Shown in pieces: positions 9,765 to 17,875 of a stretch of DNA of 64,000 nucleotides. Position 1 is the first letter of the stretch. Each line of letters begins with the position of its first letter. Origin of the DNA: Rhodospirillaceae bacterium (GTDB taxonomy: Bacteria; Pseudomonadota; Alphaproteobacteria; UBA8366). The position numbers were made by a program, and so were the translations under genes. The stretch spans positions 3,243-67,242 of the forward strand of contig PAZH01000022.1 of assembly GCA_002716125.1 (NCBI GenBank). Direction: 5' to 3'. A model generated the notes under the pieces. The model was given only the letters and a program-made list of their open reading frames with translations, had not been told where the DNA came from and ran no database searches.

Positions 9765-11389
9765 AAGATCGATATGTCGACCTCTTTCGACGTAATGAAC
9801 TCCAAGAGGGCCGGCGTGCCGTTTTCCGTCTGCTCAATTCCGCGTTTGATGGCTGGGATAATATCCTCCGGTGCGGTGACCCGTTCGCCGTAGCCGCCAA
9901 AGGCCCGGGCCATCGCCGCATAGTCGCCGGAAATATCGGTGCTGCGGTACTTCTCTGTCGAAACCGGCATGACCTTGAGTTCGATCGCCATCGAGAAATT
10001 GTTCAGGAGGATGGATAGAATCGGAATCCGCTCGCGCACCGCCGTCTCGAAGTCCATCCCTGTAAAGCCGATGGCGGCATCGCCCCAAACGTTGATGCAA
10101 AGCTTGTCGGGACACGCCAGTTTGGCGCCCATGGCCAGGCCGAGTCCGTAGCCGAGTTGCGTTGTCTTGCCCCACCCGATGTAAGACAGCGGCGTGATGG
10201 ATTCCCAGAAGGGCGAAATTTGATCGCGCGGACTGCCGGCATCATGCGTGATGATGGTGTTGGGCCGGTCGACGGTATTGTTTAGATCCCATAAGACCCG
10301 GTACGGATTGAGCGGCGCGTCCGGGCAAGTCAGCTTCGGCATCCATTCCGCCATCCAGGCGGCCTTCATATCGGCAATTTCTTTCTCGACCGCGCTGGTG
10401 TTCGGCGGCGTTTGACCTTGTGCCTTCATTTCCGCGATCAGTGCGTCGAGCGTGAGCGCCGCATCGCCGACCAAAGCGTGCTGGCTGACCTGATTCTTAT
10501 TGAGATCCGTTGGGTCCAACGTCGCATGGACGATGGTTTTCCCTTTTGGCATGGTGACGCCGAAATTCGTCGATGTGAAACTGCAGCCAATTCCGAAGAT
10601 CACATCCGAATTCTGCAGAAACTCGTGGACAGTGCGCGGCATTGAGCGTCCGCCGGAGCCAAGCGACAGCGGATGATTTTCCGGAAAGGCGCTTTTCCCC
10701 TCGAGGCTCGTTGTCACGGGCGAGCCCATCAAGAGCGCCAATTCCTTCAATTGCGGCCAGGCTTCCGCGTAGTGCACGCCTTGTCCGGCGTAGATGACGG
10801 GCCGTTTCGCTTCCATCAGCACCTTCGCCGCGCTCTTCACGGCTTCCGGGTCGGGAGCGCTGCGTGTGGTGTAGACCGGCGTGTAATCGATTTCGCCCTC
10901 GAAATCCTCACCGAAGATGTCCGTCGGCACTTCGATCAGCACGGGGCGGCCGCGGCCGTTCCGAAGTTGGGTGAACGCGCGGCGCATGATGTCCGGGATG
11001 TCTTGGACATTTGTGACCGGCTCGGTCGACTTCGTGACATGTTTGAAATTCAGCACCGAATTGAATTGCGGGTCGGTGTGGGCAATGTTGCGCGCATAGC
11101 CCATCGGCATGACTAGGATCGGTACGGATTCGCCATAAGCTTGCGCGACGCCGCCGAATGCATTCTCCGCGCCGGGCCCGTGCTGCATCAGAAAAACGCC
11201 GATTTTCTTGCCGCTGGTCATGCGTGAGATGGCGTCGGCCATGTGCAGGCCAATCCGTTCCTGTCGCACGATGACCGGACGGATGTCGGCCCGTGCCGCG
11301 AACTCAAGGATATGGTTCACCGGATAGCCGATGACGATTTCAACGCCTTCGCGTTTTAGAATTTCGGAGATGGCTTCGGCGGATTTCAT
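9761..11389 (-). CDS. Thiamine-diphosphate enzyme, acetolactate-synthase-like
   Basis: 542 residues with the three-domain layout of ThDP decarboxylases/ligases. The catalytic Glu that activates the cofactor is Glu44 in VRQERIGLHMAD; the central domain runs about residues 190-320; the ThDP/Mg motif starts GDAAIGFTGMDFETA at residue 436 and ends LLNN at 461-464. GGGAGG lies upstream of the ATG. It lacks a small regulatory subunit gene next to it, so biosynthetic acetolactate synthase is unlikely; a benzoylformate-decarboxylase-, sulfopyruvate- or oxalyl-CoA-like activity is possible. The substrate is not evident. It is divergent from the Mo-enzyme gene. Confidence 0.88.
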   Translation of the reverse strand: MKSAEAISEILKREGVEIVIGYPVNHILEFAARADIRPVIVRQERIGLHMADAISRMTSGKKIGVFLMQHGPGAENAFGGVAQAYGESVPILVMPMGYARNIAHTDPQFNSVLNFKHVTKSTEPVTNVQDIPDIMRRAFTQLRNGRGRPVLIEVPTDIFGEDFEGEIDYTPVYTTRSAPDPEAVKSAAKVLMEAKRPVIYAGQGVHYAEAWPQLKELALLMGSPVTTSLEGKSAFPENHPLSLGSGGRSMPRTVHEFLQNSDVIFGIGCSFTSTNFGVTMPKGKTIVHATLDPTDLNKNQVSQHALVGDAALTLDALIAEMKAQGQTPPNTSAVEKEIADMKAAWMAEWMPKLTCPDAPLNPYRVLWDLNNTVDRPNTIITHDAGSPRDQISPFWESITPLSYIGWGKTTQLGYGLGLAMGAKLACPDKLCINVWGDAAIGFTGMDFETAVRERIPILSILLNNFSMAIELKVMPVSTEKYRSTDISGDYAAMARAFGGYGERVTAPEDIIPAIKRGIEQTENGTPALLEFITSKEVDISIF

Positions 11390-11456
11390 CAGGACCTCCC
11401 AGTCGGGTTTTGCGCTCAGTCGATCGGAATTGCTCTGCTTAAATTGGTCTTTTTTA

Positions 11457-11504
11457 TTTCATTAGCGAGTCTCAAGAAGTGTTCTATATTTCTTGCTAAT
11501 GAAA
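11457..11504. promoter_or_regulatory. 10-bp perfect inverted repeat, candidate operator
   Basis: TTTCATTAGC at 11457-11466 is mirrored by GCTAATGAAA at 11495-11504, with 28 bp between the arms. The region is AT-rich and lies in the divergent spacer between the ThDP enzyme and the Mo-enzyme genes. Arms spaced about 38 bp centre to centre suit two dimers on one face of the helix or a looped pair. No regulator gene is adjacent. The right arm contains an in-frame ATG for the Mo-enzyme, one reason to prefer its later start. Confidence 0.5.
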
Positions 11505-11567
11505 GGTCTGGCGGATCTGGGCCTGTCGGACACCGACGATCAACGAATTTACCGAGGCGATCAGGAC

Positions 11568-13844
11568 ATGAATGACGCAGTCGTAGCCGGAGACGGCGAA
11601 TATAAGTGGGTTGGCAAGCGGACCGTGCGGCCAGACGGGGTCGACAAGGTCACGGGGCGCGCGGCCTACGGCGCTGATTACAACATGGCCGGTATGCTCT
11701 ACGGCGCTGTTCTCCGCAGCCCGCATGCCCACGCGCGTATCTTGAAGATCGACACGTCAAAAGCTGAAGCGTTGAAAGGCGTAAAGTCCGTGATCACGGC
11801 TGCCGATTGGCCGGAGATTCCGGATTCGGACAAAACCAAAGGCACTGCGCCGGTGAACTTTCAGCACTTGTCCGACAATCTGATGGCGCGGAACAAAGTC
11901 TTGTATGACGGCCATGCGGTCGCGGCTGTCGCCGCAACGACGCTGCGGATCGCAAAACAAGCCGTAAAGCTAATCGAAGTCGAATACGAGGTCCTGCCGC
12001 ACGTGATCGATGTGCAAGCGGCGTGCGAGCCGGATGCGCCGGTTCTGCACGACAATTTGTTCACGGGCGGTATCGATCCGAAACCGACGACGCCTTCAAA
12101 CGTCGCCAGCCGGGTTGCATTCGCCATCGGCGATATTGATGCCGGTTTCCAGGACGCCGACGAAATCGTCGAGCGCGAGTACACCACCAAGCCGGTTCAT
12201 CAGGGTTATATCGAACCGAGCGCTTGCGTCGCGAACATGTCGGAAGACGGCACGGCAACCGTGTGGTCAAGCAGCCAGGGGCAATTCATGATCCGGCAGT
12301 ATTGCGCCGGTTTGCTTGAGGTTCCCGCTTCGAATATCCGCGTCACGCCGGCAGAGATCGGCGGCGGCTTCGGCGGTAAGACGACCGTTTGGCTCGAGCC
12401 GCACGCACTATTGCTGTCGAAAAAAGCAAATAGTCCGGTCAAGATGACGATGACCCGCGACGAGGTTTTCCGCGCCTCGGGGCCGACATCGGGCGGCTGG
12501 ATGAAGATTAAGATCGGCGCCAAGAAGGACGGTACGCTTGTCGCCGGCCAGGCCGAGTACAAGTTCCAGGCGGGCGCTTATCCGGGCTCCCCGGTGCAGT
12601 TGGCTTGTATGTGCGGGTTTACACCTTATGACATCGCTAATGTCTCCAGCGTCGGTTACGACGTCGTGGTGAATCGACCGAAGGCGACAGCCTATCGCGC
12701 ACCGGGGGCGCCGATCGGTGCATATGGGATCGAGAGCGCGCTCGACGAGTTGGCGCAGAATCTTGGGATGGATCCGATGGAGCTGCGCCTCAAGAACGCG
12801 GCGAAACAGGGTACGAAAACCTCCTACGGGCCGACCTTGGGCGTTGTCGGTAATATCGAGACGATGACGGCGGCGATTGAGCATCCGCATTACAGCGCGC
12901 CGCTGGGTGAAAACCAGGGCCGCGGCGTCGCCTCCGCTTTCTGGTTCAATGTCGGTGGCGAGACGAGTGTTGCCGTCAGCCTGTTGGAAGACGGCACAGT
13001 CATGGTGACCTCCGGCTCCCCCGATATCGGCGGATCAAGGGCGTCGCTCTGCAATATGGCGGCGGAAGTGCTTGGCTGCGATATCGACAACGTAAAGGCC
13101 ATTATCGCGGACACCAGCTCGCTCGCCTTCAACCGGCATACCGGCGGCAGCCGCGTTACCTTTGCCGCCGGCATCGTCGTGATCGAGGCGACGCGCGATA
13201 TTGTCCAGCAGTTGCGTGAAAGGGCGGCGCTGATCTGGGACATCGATGTCGAGGCCGTGGAATGGGCGGACGGTGAAGCGCGTCCGGCCGGCCCGAATGC
13301 GGGCGAGTTCGAGCCGCTGACCTTGAAGGATATTGCCGGTAAGACGCTAGAGACGGGCGGGCCGATCGGTGCGCGGAAGTCGCAAAACGTGCAAGCGCCG
13401 GGACCGGCTTTCGGGACGCATATCGTCGACGTTGAAGTCGATAAAGATACGGGCCATGTGACGATCCTCCGCTATACGGCGGTTCAGGACGTCGGCAAGG
13501 CCGTGCATCCGAGCTACGTTGAAGGGCAAATTCAGGGCGGTGCGGCGCAAGGCGTCGGCTGGGCCCTCAACGAAGAGTATATCTATAACGATGACGGGCA
13601 GCTGGAGAACCCAGGTTTCCTCGATTACCGCATTCCGGTGGCTTCAGACTTGCCGATGATCGATGCGGTCATGGTCGAAGTGGCGAACCCGACGCATCCG
13701 TTCGGCGTTCGCGGCGTCGGCGAAGTGCCGATCATCCCGCCGATGGCGGCGGTTGCGAATGCAATCTATGACGCGGTCGGAGTCCGCATGACCGATCTGC
13801 CGATGTCGCCGCCGAAGGTTCTGGCCGCGCTCGACGATAAGTGA
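11568..13844 (+). CDS. Xanthine dehydrogenase family protein, molybdopterin-binding subunit
   Basis: 758 residues from the chosen ATG; in-frame TTG and ATG codons at 11493 and 11499 would add 23-25 residues but fall in a likely operator. The a/b hammerhead domain (about residues 20-130) opens with VRPDGVDKVTGRAAYGADY. The Moco-binding part has GGGFGGKT near residue 265, AYRAPGAPIG, and the C-terminal GVGEVP whose Glu matches the catalytic Glu of the family. This is the hydroxylase large subunit of aldehyde oxidase/xanthine dehydrogenase type. The usual partners, a 2Fe-2S and an FAD subunit, are not adjacent. A MoaD-like gene follows within 7 bp. Confidence 0.9.
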   Translation: MNDAVVAGDGEYKWVGKRTVRPDGVDKVTGRAAYGADYNMAGMLYGAVLRSPHAHARILKIDTSKAEALKGVKSVITAADWPEIPDSDKTKGTAPVNFQHLSDNLMARNKVLYDGHAVAAVAATTLRIAKQAVKLIEVEYEVLPHVIDVQAACEPDAPVLHDNLFTGGIDPKPTTPSNVASRVAFAIGDIDAGFQDADEIVEREYTTKPVHQGYIEPSACVANMSEDGTATVWSSSQGQFMIRQYCAGLLEVPASNIRVTPAEIGGGFGGKTTVWLEPHALLLSKKANSPVKMTMTRDEVFRASGPTSGGWMKIKIGAKKDGTLVAGQAEYKFQAGAYPGSPVQLACMCGFTPYDIANVSSVGYDVVVNRPKATAYRAPGAPIGAYGIESALDELAQNLGMDPMELRLKNAAKQGTKTSYGPTLGVVGNIETMTAAIEHPHYSAPLGENQGRGVASAFWFNVGGETSVAVSLLEDGTVMVTSGSPDIGGSRASLCNMAAEVLGCDIDNVKAIIADTSSLAFNRHTGGSRVTFAAGIVVIEATRDIVQQLRERAALIWDIDVEAVEWADGEARPAGPNAGEFEPLTLKDIAGKTLETGGPIGARKSQNVQAPGPAFGTHIVDVEVDKDTGHVTILRYTAVQDVGKAVHPSYVEGQIQGGAAQGVGWALNEEYIYNDDGQLENPGFLDYRIPVASDLPMIDAVMVEVANPTHPFGVRGVGEVPIIPPMAAVANAIYDAVGVRMTDLPMSPPKVLAALDDK

Positions 13845-13851
13845 GCCGTTG

Positions 13852-14100
13852 ATGGCGAAAGTCATCATCAACCGGGAGATCGCGCGTCAGTTCACGGACG
13901 GGCAAACCGAGATCGAAGTGACCTCGGGAAATATCCGCGCTGTTATCAGAGAGCTGGACGCGCGCTTTCCCGGCGTCGGTGACGTTCTGAAAACCGACAT
14001 GGCGGTCGCGATCGATGGCGAAATCTATCAGCACGCATTGCTGGAACCGGTCGGTCCGAACAGCGAAGTCGCGTTCATACCCGCTATCGAGGGCGGTTAG
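13852..14100 (+). CDS. MoaD/ThiS-like small protein
   Basis: 82 residues with a ubiquitin-like beta-grasp pattern and a C-terminal Gly-Gly (AIEGG), the hallmark of MoaD and ThiS sulfur carriers, which are adenylated and thiocarboxylated at the last Gly. A TTG one codon upstream could also start it. Placement directly behind the Mo-enzyme subunit suggests dedicated sulfur transfer for molybdopterin, or a peptide-level function tied to this enzyme. The canonical partner MoaE is not nearby. The similarity to MoaD-like proteins is good; whether it makes molybdopterin is inferred. Confidence 0.75.
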   Translation: MAKVIINREIARQFTDGQTEIEVTSGNIRAVIRELDARFPGVGDVLKTDMAVAIDGEIYQHALLEPVGPNSEVAFIPAIEGG

Positions 14101-14140
14101 AAAAATCACGTCGTTGCACATAAAGCAAAGGGAGTAGGCC

Positions 14141-15103
14141 ATGAAGGCTGCCGTCATTACCGAGAATGGATTGGAAACGCAGGATGTTGCGCAACCGGAG
14201 CCTGGAGCGGGCGAAGTTCTGGTGCGGGTGAAAGCGGCGGGCCTGAACCGGGCCGATCTCATGGCCCTGCAGGGAGCACGCGGGTTTGCTGCGGGGGGCG
14301 TCGGCGGTCGCGAATTCTCCGGTGAAATCGCTGCTCTCGGGGAAGGCGTCACGGGGCTATCCGTTGGCGACCGCGTGATGTGCACAGGCAACGGTGCCTA
14401 TGCCGAATATGCGGTAACCGTCCCGGCCCGGGCCTGGAAAGTTCCGGGGAATAACATGAGCCTGGAGCAAGCGGCGACTTTGCCGGTTTCGCTGCAGACG
14501 ATGCATAACGCGATCGTGACGGCCGGCCGCATGGAGAAGGGCGATGCGGTCTTGATCCAGGGCGCCAGCTCGGGCGTCGGCATTCTCGGGATGCAGATCG
14601 CCAAACATATGGGTGCGCGGCTCGTCATCGGTACGTCGACCCATGAGGGGCGCCGGGCCAAACTGACCGAATACGGCGCAGACATGGCGCTGGATTCGAG
14701 TAGTCCCGATTGGGCCGATAAAGTCTTGGAGGCGACGGACGGCGAAGGCGTCGACCTGATCGTCGACCAGGTATCGGGCGGCGTCATGAACGATAATCTG
14801 AAGGCGACGCGAATCCTGGGGCGGATCGTCAATGTCGGCCGTCTCGGCGGCTTCAAGGGCGAGCTCGATTTCGATCTCCATGCGCTGCGTCGGATCGATT
14901 ATATTGGCGTCACATTCCGGACGCGGAGCGAAGAGGAAGTCGCGGTGATCATCGACGCCATGAAAGCCGATCTTTGGGACGCCGTCGAGGCGGGCGAGGT
15001 GTCGATCCCAATCGACAAGGCGTTTCCCTTGGAGCAAGCCGGCGAAGCGCATCAATACATGAAAGACAACCAGCACTTCGGGAAGATCTTACTGACGGCC
15101 TAA
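14141..15103 (+). CDS. Zinc-less MDR oxidoreductase, NADPH:quinone reductase-like
   Basis: 320 residues of the medium-chain dehydrogenase/reductase superfamily. N-terminal GroES-like domain has LNRADLMALQG (residues 35-45) and GVGGREFSGEIAALGEGV; the Rossmann domain carries IQGASSGVGILG at 139-150. The catalytic zinc ligands of classical alcohol dehydrogenases are absent, which puts it with quinone/enone reductases. It lies 40 bp downstream of the MoaD-like gene with AAAGGGAG before the ATG, so it may belong to the same transcript. The substrate is unknown. Confidence 0.88.
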   Translation: MKAAVITENGLETQDVAQPEPGAGEVLVRVKAAGLNRADLMALQGARGFAAGGVGGREFSGEIAALGEGVTGLSVGDRVMCTGNGAYAEYAVTVPARAWKVPGNNMSLEQAATLPVSLQTMHNAIVTAGRMEKGDAVLIQGASSGVGILGMQIAKHMGARLVIGTSTHEGRRAKLTEYGADMALDSSSPDWADKVLEATDGEGVDLIVDQVSGGVMNDNLKATRILGRIVNVGRLGGFKGELDFDLHALRRIDYIGVTFRTRSEEEVAVIIDAMKADLWDAVEAGEVSIPIDKAFPLEQAGEAHQYMKDNQHFGKILLTA

Positions 15104-15141
15104 GGCAAAGGTATGACGAAGCGGGTTCGTCTATCGAACGC

Positions 15142-15774
15142 TCAGGAATAAGGCGGCATAAAACCCATCAATTGGAATTGTAGTTGCTTGCCGCTCGGAA
15201 TGTTGGTGGTGTTCAGATTGAAACTTGCACCGGTGGTCGCGTTGTAGGTGTCAATAAAGAGCCAATTCCGAGTCGTACCGTTCACATTGAGCGAAATCGT
15301 CGATACGAACATTTGTACGAGCGTCCCAATATCTTGATATCTCATGGTGCCGAGTAAATTGAGACTGGCGCCGCTGGTGAGATCTGCCGATTCCAGGATC
15401 AAGCGCTGATTTGACGCGCTACTTATCTTAACGCCAGCTGTAAAGTTGGTTGTCGCGTCGTTACCAGAAGGCGTGTTCTGAAGCGTGCTCGAAGCACCAT
15501 TGATGCCTGAAACAAACGAAGTACTCACGTCTTTCGAAAGATTTAGGAAATTGTGTTGGAGTGTGCCGGCGGTGTTTTGAATGCGCAGCATAAACGCCTG
15601 CCATTCTCCGCCATTGAGGCCGAGCACGCCACCGATTGGGTCGTCGTTTCGGATCGCGTCGCGCAGGACCGAATGATTCACCGCTTTCGATGTTCCCGCG
15701 TCATTGACGTAGTACTCGTCGGTGTCGCTAAGCGATGTGATGTTGGTGAGCTGTGACAGCTTCTGGTCAGTCAT
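15142..15774 (-). CDS. Phage tail-associated-like protein
   Basis: 210 residues. The opening MTDQKLSQLTNIT with an acidic DTDEYYVND stretch is the pattern seen at the N-terminus of many phage tail fibre and baseplate-associated proteins (M-x-D-x-K-x-S-x-L-x-x-L). The rest is rich in Asn, Thr, Ser and Gly, low in charge and predicted to be beta-rich, unlike neighbouring metabolic proteins. It is the last of three closely spaced leftward genes that share this phage-like look and a lower GC content. I cannot assign a specific virion part. It could alternatively belong to a gene-transfer-agent or tailocin-like element. Confidence 0.6.
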   Translation of the reverse strand: MTDQKLSQLTNITSLSDTDEYYVNDAGTSKAVNHSVLRDAIRNDDPIGGVLGLNGGEWQAFMLRIQNTAGTLQHNFLNLSKDVSTSFVSGINGASSTLQNTPSGNDATTNFTAGVKISSASNQRLILESADLTSGASLNLLGTMRYQDIGTLVQMFVSTISLNVNGTTRNWLFIDTYNATTGASFNLNTTNIPSGKQLQFQLMGFMPPYS

Positions 15775-15777
15775 GGG

Positions 15778-15948
15778 TTACTCCAAAAGCAAGAAATCGC
15801 CGGATTCGAGGAGAAGAAAGCCAGTCCCGTCTTCGAGCAGGAGACCACTCCCGTCGGTTGGGCCGGACTCACCTTCGCAGCGTTGCTCGGTTACACCGCG
15901 CGTCACCGAGTAGGTAACGGTACAGGTGACGTTTCGAAGCGTCGTCAT
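15778..15948 (-). CDS. Small phage-structural-like protein with LLLE repeats
   Basis: 56 residues from the ATG at 15948. I chose this start because it overlaps the stop of the upstream frame as ATGA; a longer ATG start at 15993 would sit inside that frame. The C-terminus contains three near-repeats, GLLLEDGTG, FLLLESGD and FLLLE, a motif typical of short proteins next to tail fibre genes in proteobacterial prophages. The product has no enzyme motif. It ends 3 bp before the next gene, so the two are probably coupled. Confidence 0.55.
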   Translation of the reverse strand: MTTLRNVTCTVTYSVTRGVTEQRCEGESGPTDGSGLLLEDGTGFLLLESGDFLLLE

Positions 15949-16256
15949 TGGCTTAGTCGAAAACTGATCGTTCCCGACGTGTAGGCCGAACAATCGAAGC
16001 GGTACAGAACGTCCGCTTCCGGCTCGTCGCCGACCCGCTCCGAATCGCTTGTATAGGATTCGACAGAAACCCAGTTTCCGCCATTATCGAAAGAGCGTTG
16101 CAGCGCAACGGTGGCCGTGCCGAAGCCAGATAGGCTGACGTTGAATTGACCTAGTAACGCGATGCCGGGGGATTGTCCGGTCGCGTTGAATTGGCCCGTT
16201 AGGACTCGCTTCGTCGATGCGTTATCAGTTATTTCGACACCATTAAGAGTAAGAAA
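15945..16256 (-). pseudogene. 5'-truncated phage structural-like gene
   Basis: An uninterrupted leftward frame of 103 codons with no ATG, GTG or TTG near its open end. It reads as protein: LTGQFNATG, LLGQFNVSLSGFGTATVALQRSF, DNGGNWVSVESY, VLYRFDCSAYTSGTISFRLSQ in successive pieces. This beta-sandwich-like pattern with a closing YTSGT-x-x-x-RLSQ is one I associate with small proteins encoded beside prophage tail genes. It ends by ATGA overlap with the next gene. Upstream, the frame closes at a TAA (16257-16259) within AT-rich DNA, so the start has been lost. Confidence 0.6.
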
Positions 16257-16325
16257 TTAATATATTTCACCTATTAATTGTAATATATACATTCTTTTAA
16301 TGTCAATCTATATAAAATTGCTGTT
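16249..16325. other. AT-rich junction at the edge of the phage-like fragment
   Basis: About 75 bp of strongly AT-rich sequence (runs such as ATATATTTCACC and TTGTAATATATACATTC) in otherwise GC-rich DNA. It lies exactly where the truncated phage-like gene loses its start and just beyond the polyphosphate phosphotransferase stop. It may be a deletion or integration scar. No clear direct repeat or att core was found by eye. Confidence 0.5.
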
Positions 16326-16373
16326 ATTAGTGGTGTGTTTGGAGGAGCGTTTCAGAAGTGCTTGTTGCCGCAA

Positions 16374-17858
16374 CTATTTCAATCGTTCCTCCAGCCGCTC
16401 GCACAGCGTCTCGATCACCTTGAGTCGCGCGTGGCGCTTATCGTTCGCTTCGACCAAGGTCCACGGGGAATTTTCCGTGCTCGTGCGACGGACCATCTCG
16501 TCGACGCAGCGTTCGTATTCGTCCCACTTTTCGCGGTTGCGCCAATCTTCATCCGTAAGTTTCCAGCGCTTATAAGGCGTCGCCTTTCGCTTCTCAAACC
16601 GCGCGGCCTGCTCATCCTTGTCGATGTGCAGCCAGAACTTGAGCAATAGAATGCCGTGCTCCGAGATTTGATCTTCGAACTCGACGATCTCGTCGAAGGA
16701 GCGCTCGTAAGTCGCCGCGTCGATCAATTGTTCGACCTTTTCGACCAAGAGACGCCCGTACCAGCTGCGATCGAAGATTGTGAATCGGCCGGCCCGCGAG
16801 ACGCGCCGCCAAAACCGCCAAAGATAGTGATGGGCCCGTTCTTCGTCCGTTGGTGCGGCGATCGGTACAACTTGATAGTCGCGCGCATCGAGAGCGGCTG
16901 TCAGCCGGCGAATAGCGCCGCCCTTTCCGGCTGCGTCCCAGCCTTCGAAGGCCAGAATGACGGAGAGGTCCTGCGCTTTTGCGCGCCTGTAAAGTGAATG
17001 GAGACGCGCACGTTGTTCCTTAAGGCGCGGTCCGTAATCGGCGCGCGAAACGGTTTGCGATAAATCCAGTCGCGTTAGGACGCTTGAGTCTAGCGGCTTG
17101 CTTCGCTTGCGGATGCGGCGAGGTTTCCGTTTACGTTTATCGGCGGCGATGCGCTCGGTGACGGCCTGTTCGATGGTTGTCAGCACGGTATAGGCCCGGA
17201 AGGGGGGATCGGCCGCGTCCACAAGTCGCCAAGGCGCACCTGTGCAATCCGTCTGTTCGATGATGTGCTCCGCCGTTTCGATGAAACGGTCGTAGCGTTT
17301 CCAATTCTTCCAATCGTGCGCCGTAATCCGCCAATGTTGGTGGGGATCGTTTTCGAGTTTCCGCAACCATTTACGCTGTTCCTTTTTATTGAGGTGCATC
17401 CAGAACTTAAGGATCAACGCGCCGTCGTCTGCCAAGGTTTGCTCAAACTTCGATATATGCGCCAAGCGAGCGTCGAGTTTTTTCTGTCCGATGCGTTTGT
17501 AGACTTTGTCGATCAAGGGATCCGAATACCAGGCGCTCAAATAAAGACCGAACTGTCCTTTCGCCGGCAGATCGCGCCAGTATCGCCAAAATTCCGGCCG
17601 CTCCGCCTCTTCCTCCGACGGCTTGCCATAGGCGCGGGTGACGATCCAGCGGGGGTCCATCCATTCATTCAACAGTTGGACCGATTCGCTTTTTCCGGCG
17701 CCATCGACACCGGCAAACACGACGATCACGGGGAAATCGGCGTGCCGAAGCGACTGCTGCATTTGCACCATGCGGAGCCGCAGTTCCGATGCGATCTCGT
17801 TGAAGGCCGCCTTCGGCATCTTGGCATTATTCTCTACTCGTTCGAATAAGGACGTCAT
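16374..17858 (-). CDS. pap: Polyphosphate:AMP phosphotransferase (two-domain PPK2)
   Basis: 494 residues starting MTSLFERVENNAK; a longer frame to 18002 would run into the upstream gene and is rejected. Two tandem PPK2 domains are visible. The first has Walker A GVDGAGKSESVQL followed by W-x-D-P-R-W; the second has GWDAAGKGGAIRRL. Each also has the PPK2 signature FWRYWRDLPAKGQ or FWRRVSRAGR and FDRSWYGR. The two-domain class phosphorylates AMP to ADP with polyphosphate. It starts 17 bp after the LLM gene stop on the same strand. Assignment is firm at family level. Confidence 0.92.
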   Translation of the reverse strand: MTSLFERVENNAKMPKAAFNEIASELRLRMVQMQQSLRHADFPVIVVFAGVDGAGKSESVQLLNEWMDPRWIVTRAYGKPSEEEAERPEFWRYWRDLPAKGQFGLYLSAWYSDPLIDKVYKRIGQKKLDARLAHISKFEQTLADDGALILKFWMHLNKKEQRKWLRKLENDPHQHWRITAHDWKNWKRYDRFIETAEHIIEQTDCTGAPWRLVDAADPPFRAYTVLTTIEQAVTERIAADKRKRKPRRIRKRSKPLDSSVLTRLDLSQTVSRADYGPRLKEQRARLHSLYRRAKAQDLSVILAFEGWDAAGKGGAIRRLTAALDARDYQVVPIAAPTDEERAHHYLWRFWRRVSRAGRFTIFDRSWYGRLLVEKVEQLIDAATYERSFDEIVEFEDQISEHGILLLKFWLHIDKDEQAARFEKRKATPYKRWKLTDEDWRNREKWDEYERCVDEMVRRTSTENSPWTLVEANDKRHARLKVIETLCERLEERLK

Positions 17859-17875
17859 TGCCCTTGCCCTCGCGT

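Noticed and set aside
11493-11567. Upstream TTG/ATG start for the Mo-enzyme subunit
   Set aside because: The extra residues look unlike the family N-terminus and the ATG lies within a perfect inverted repeat; the ATG at 11568 fits the protein better.
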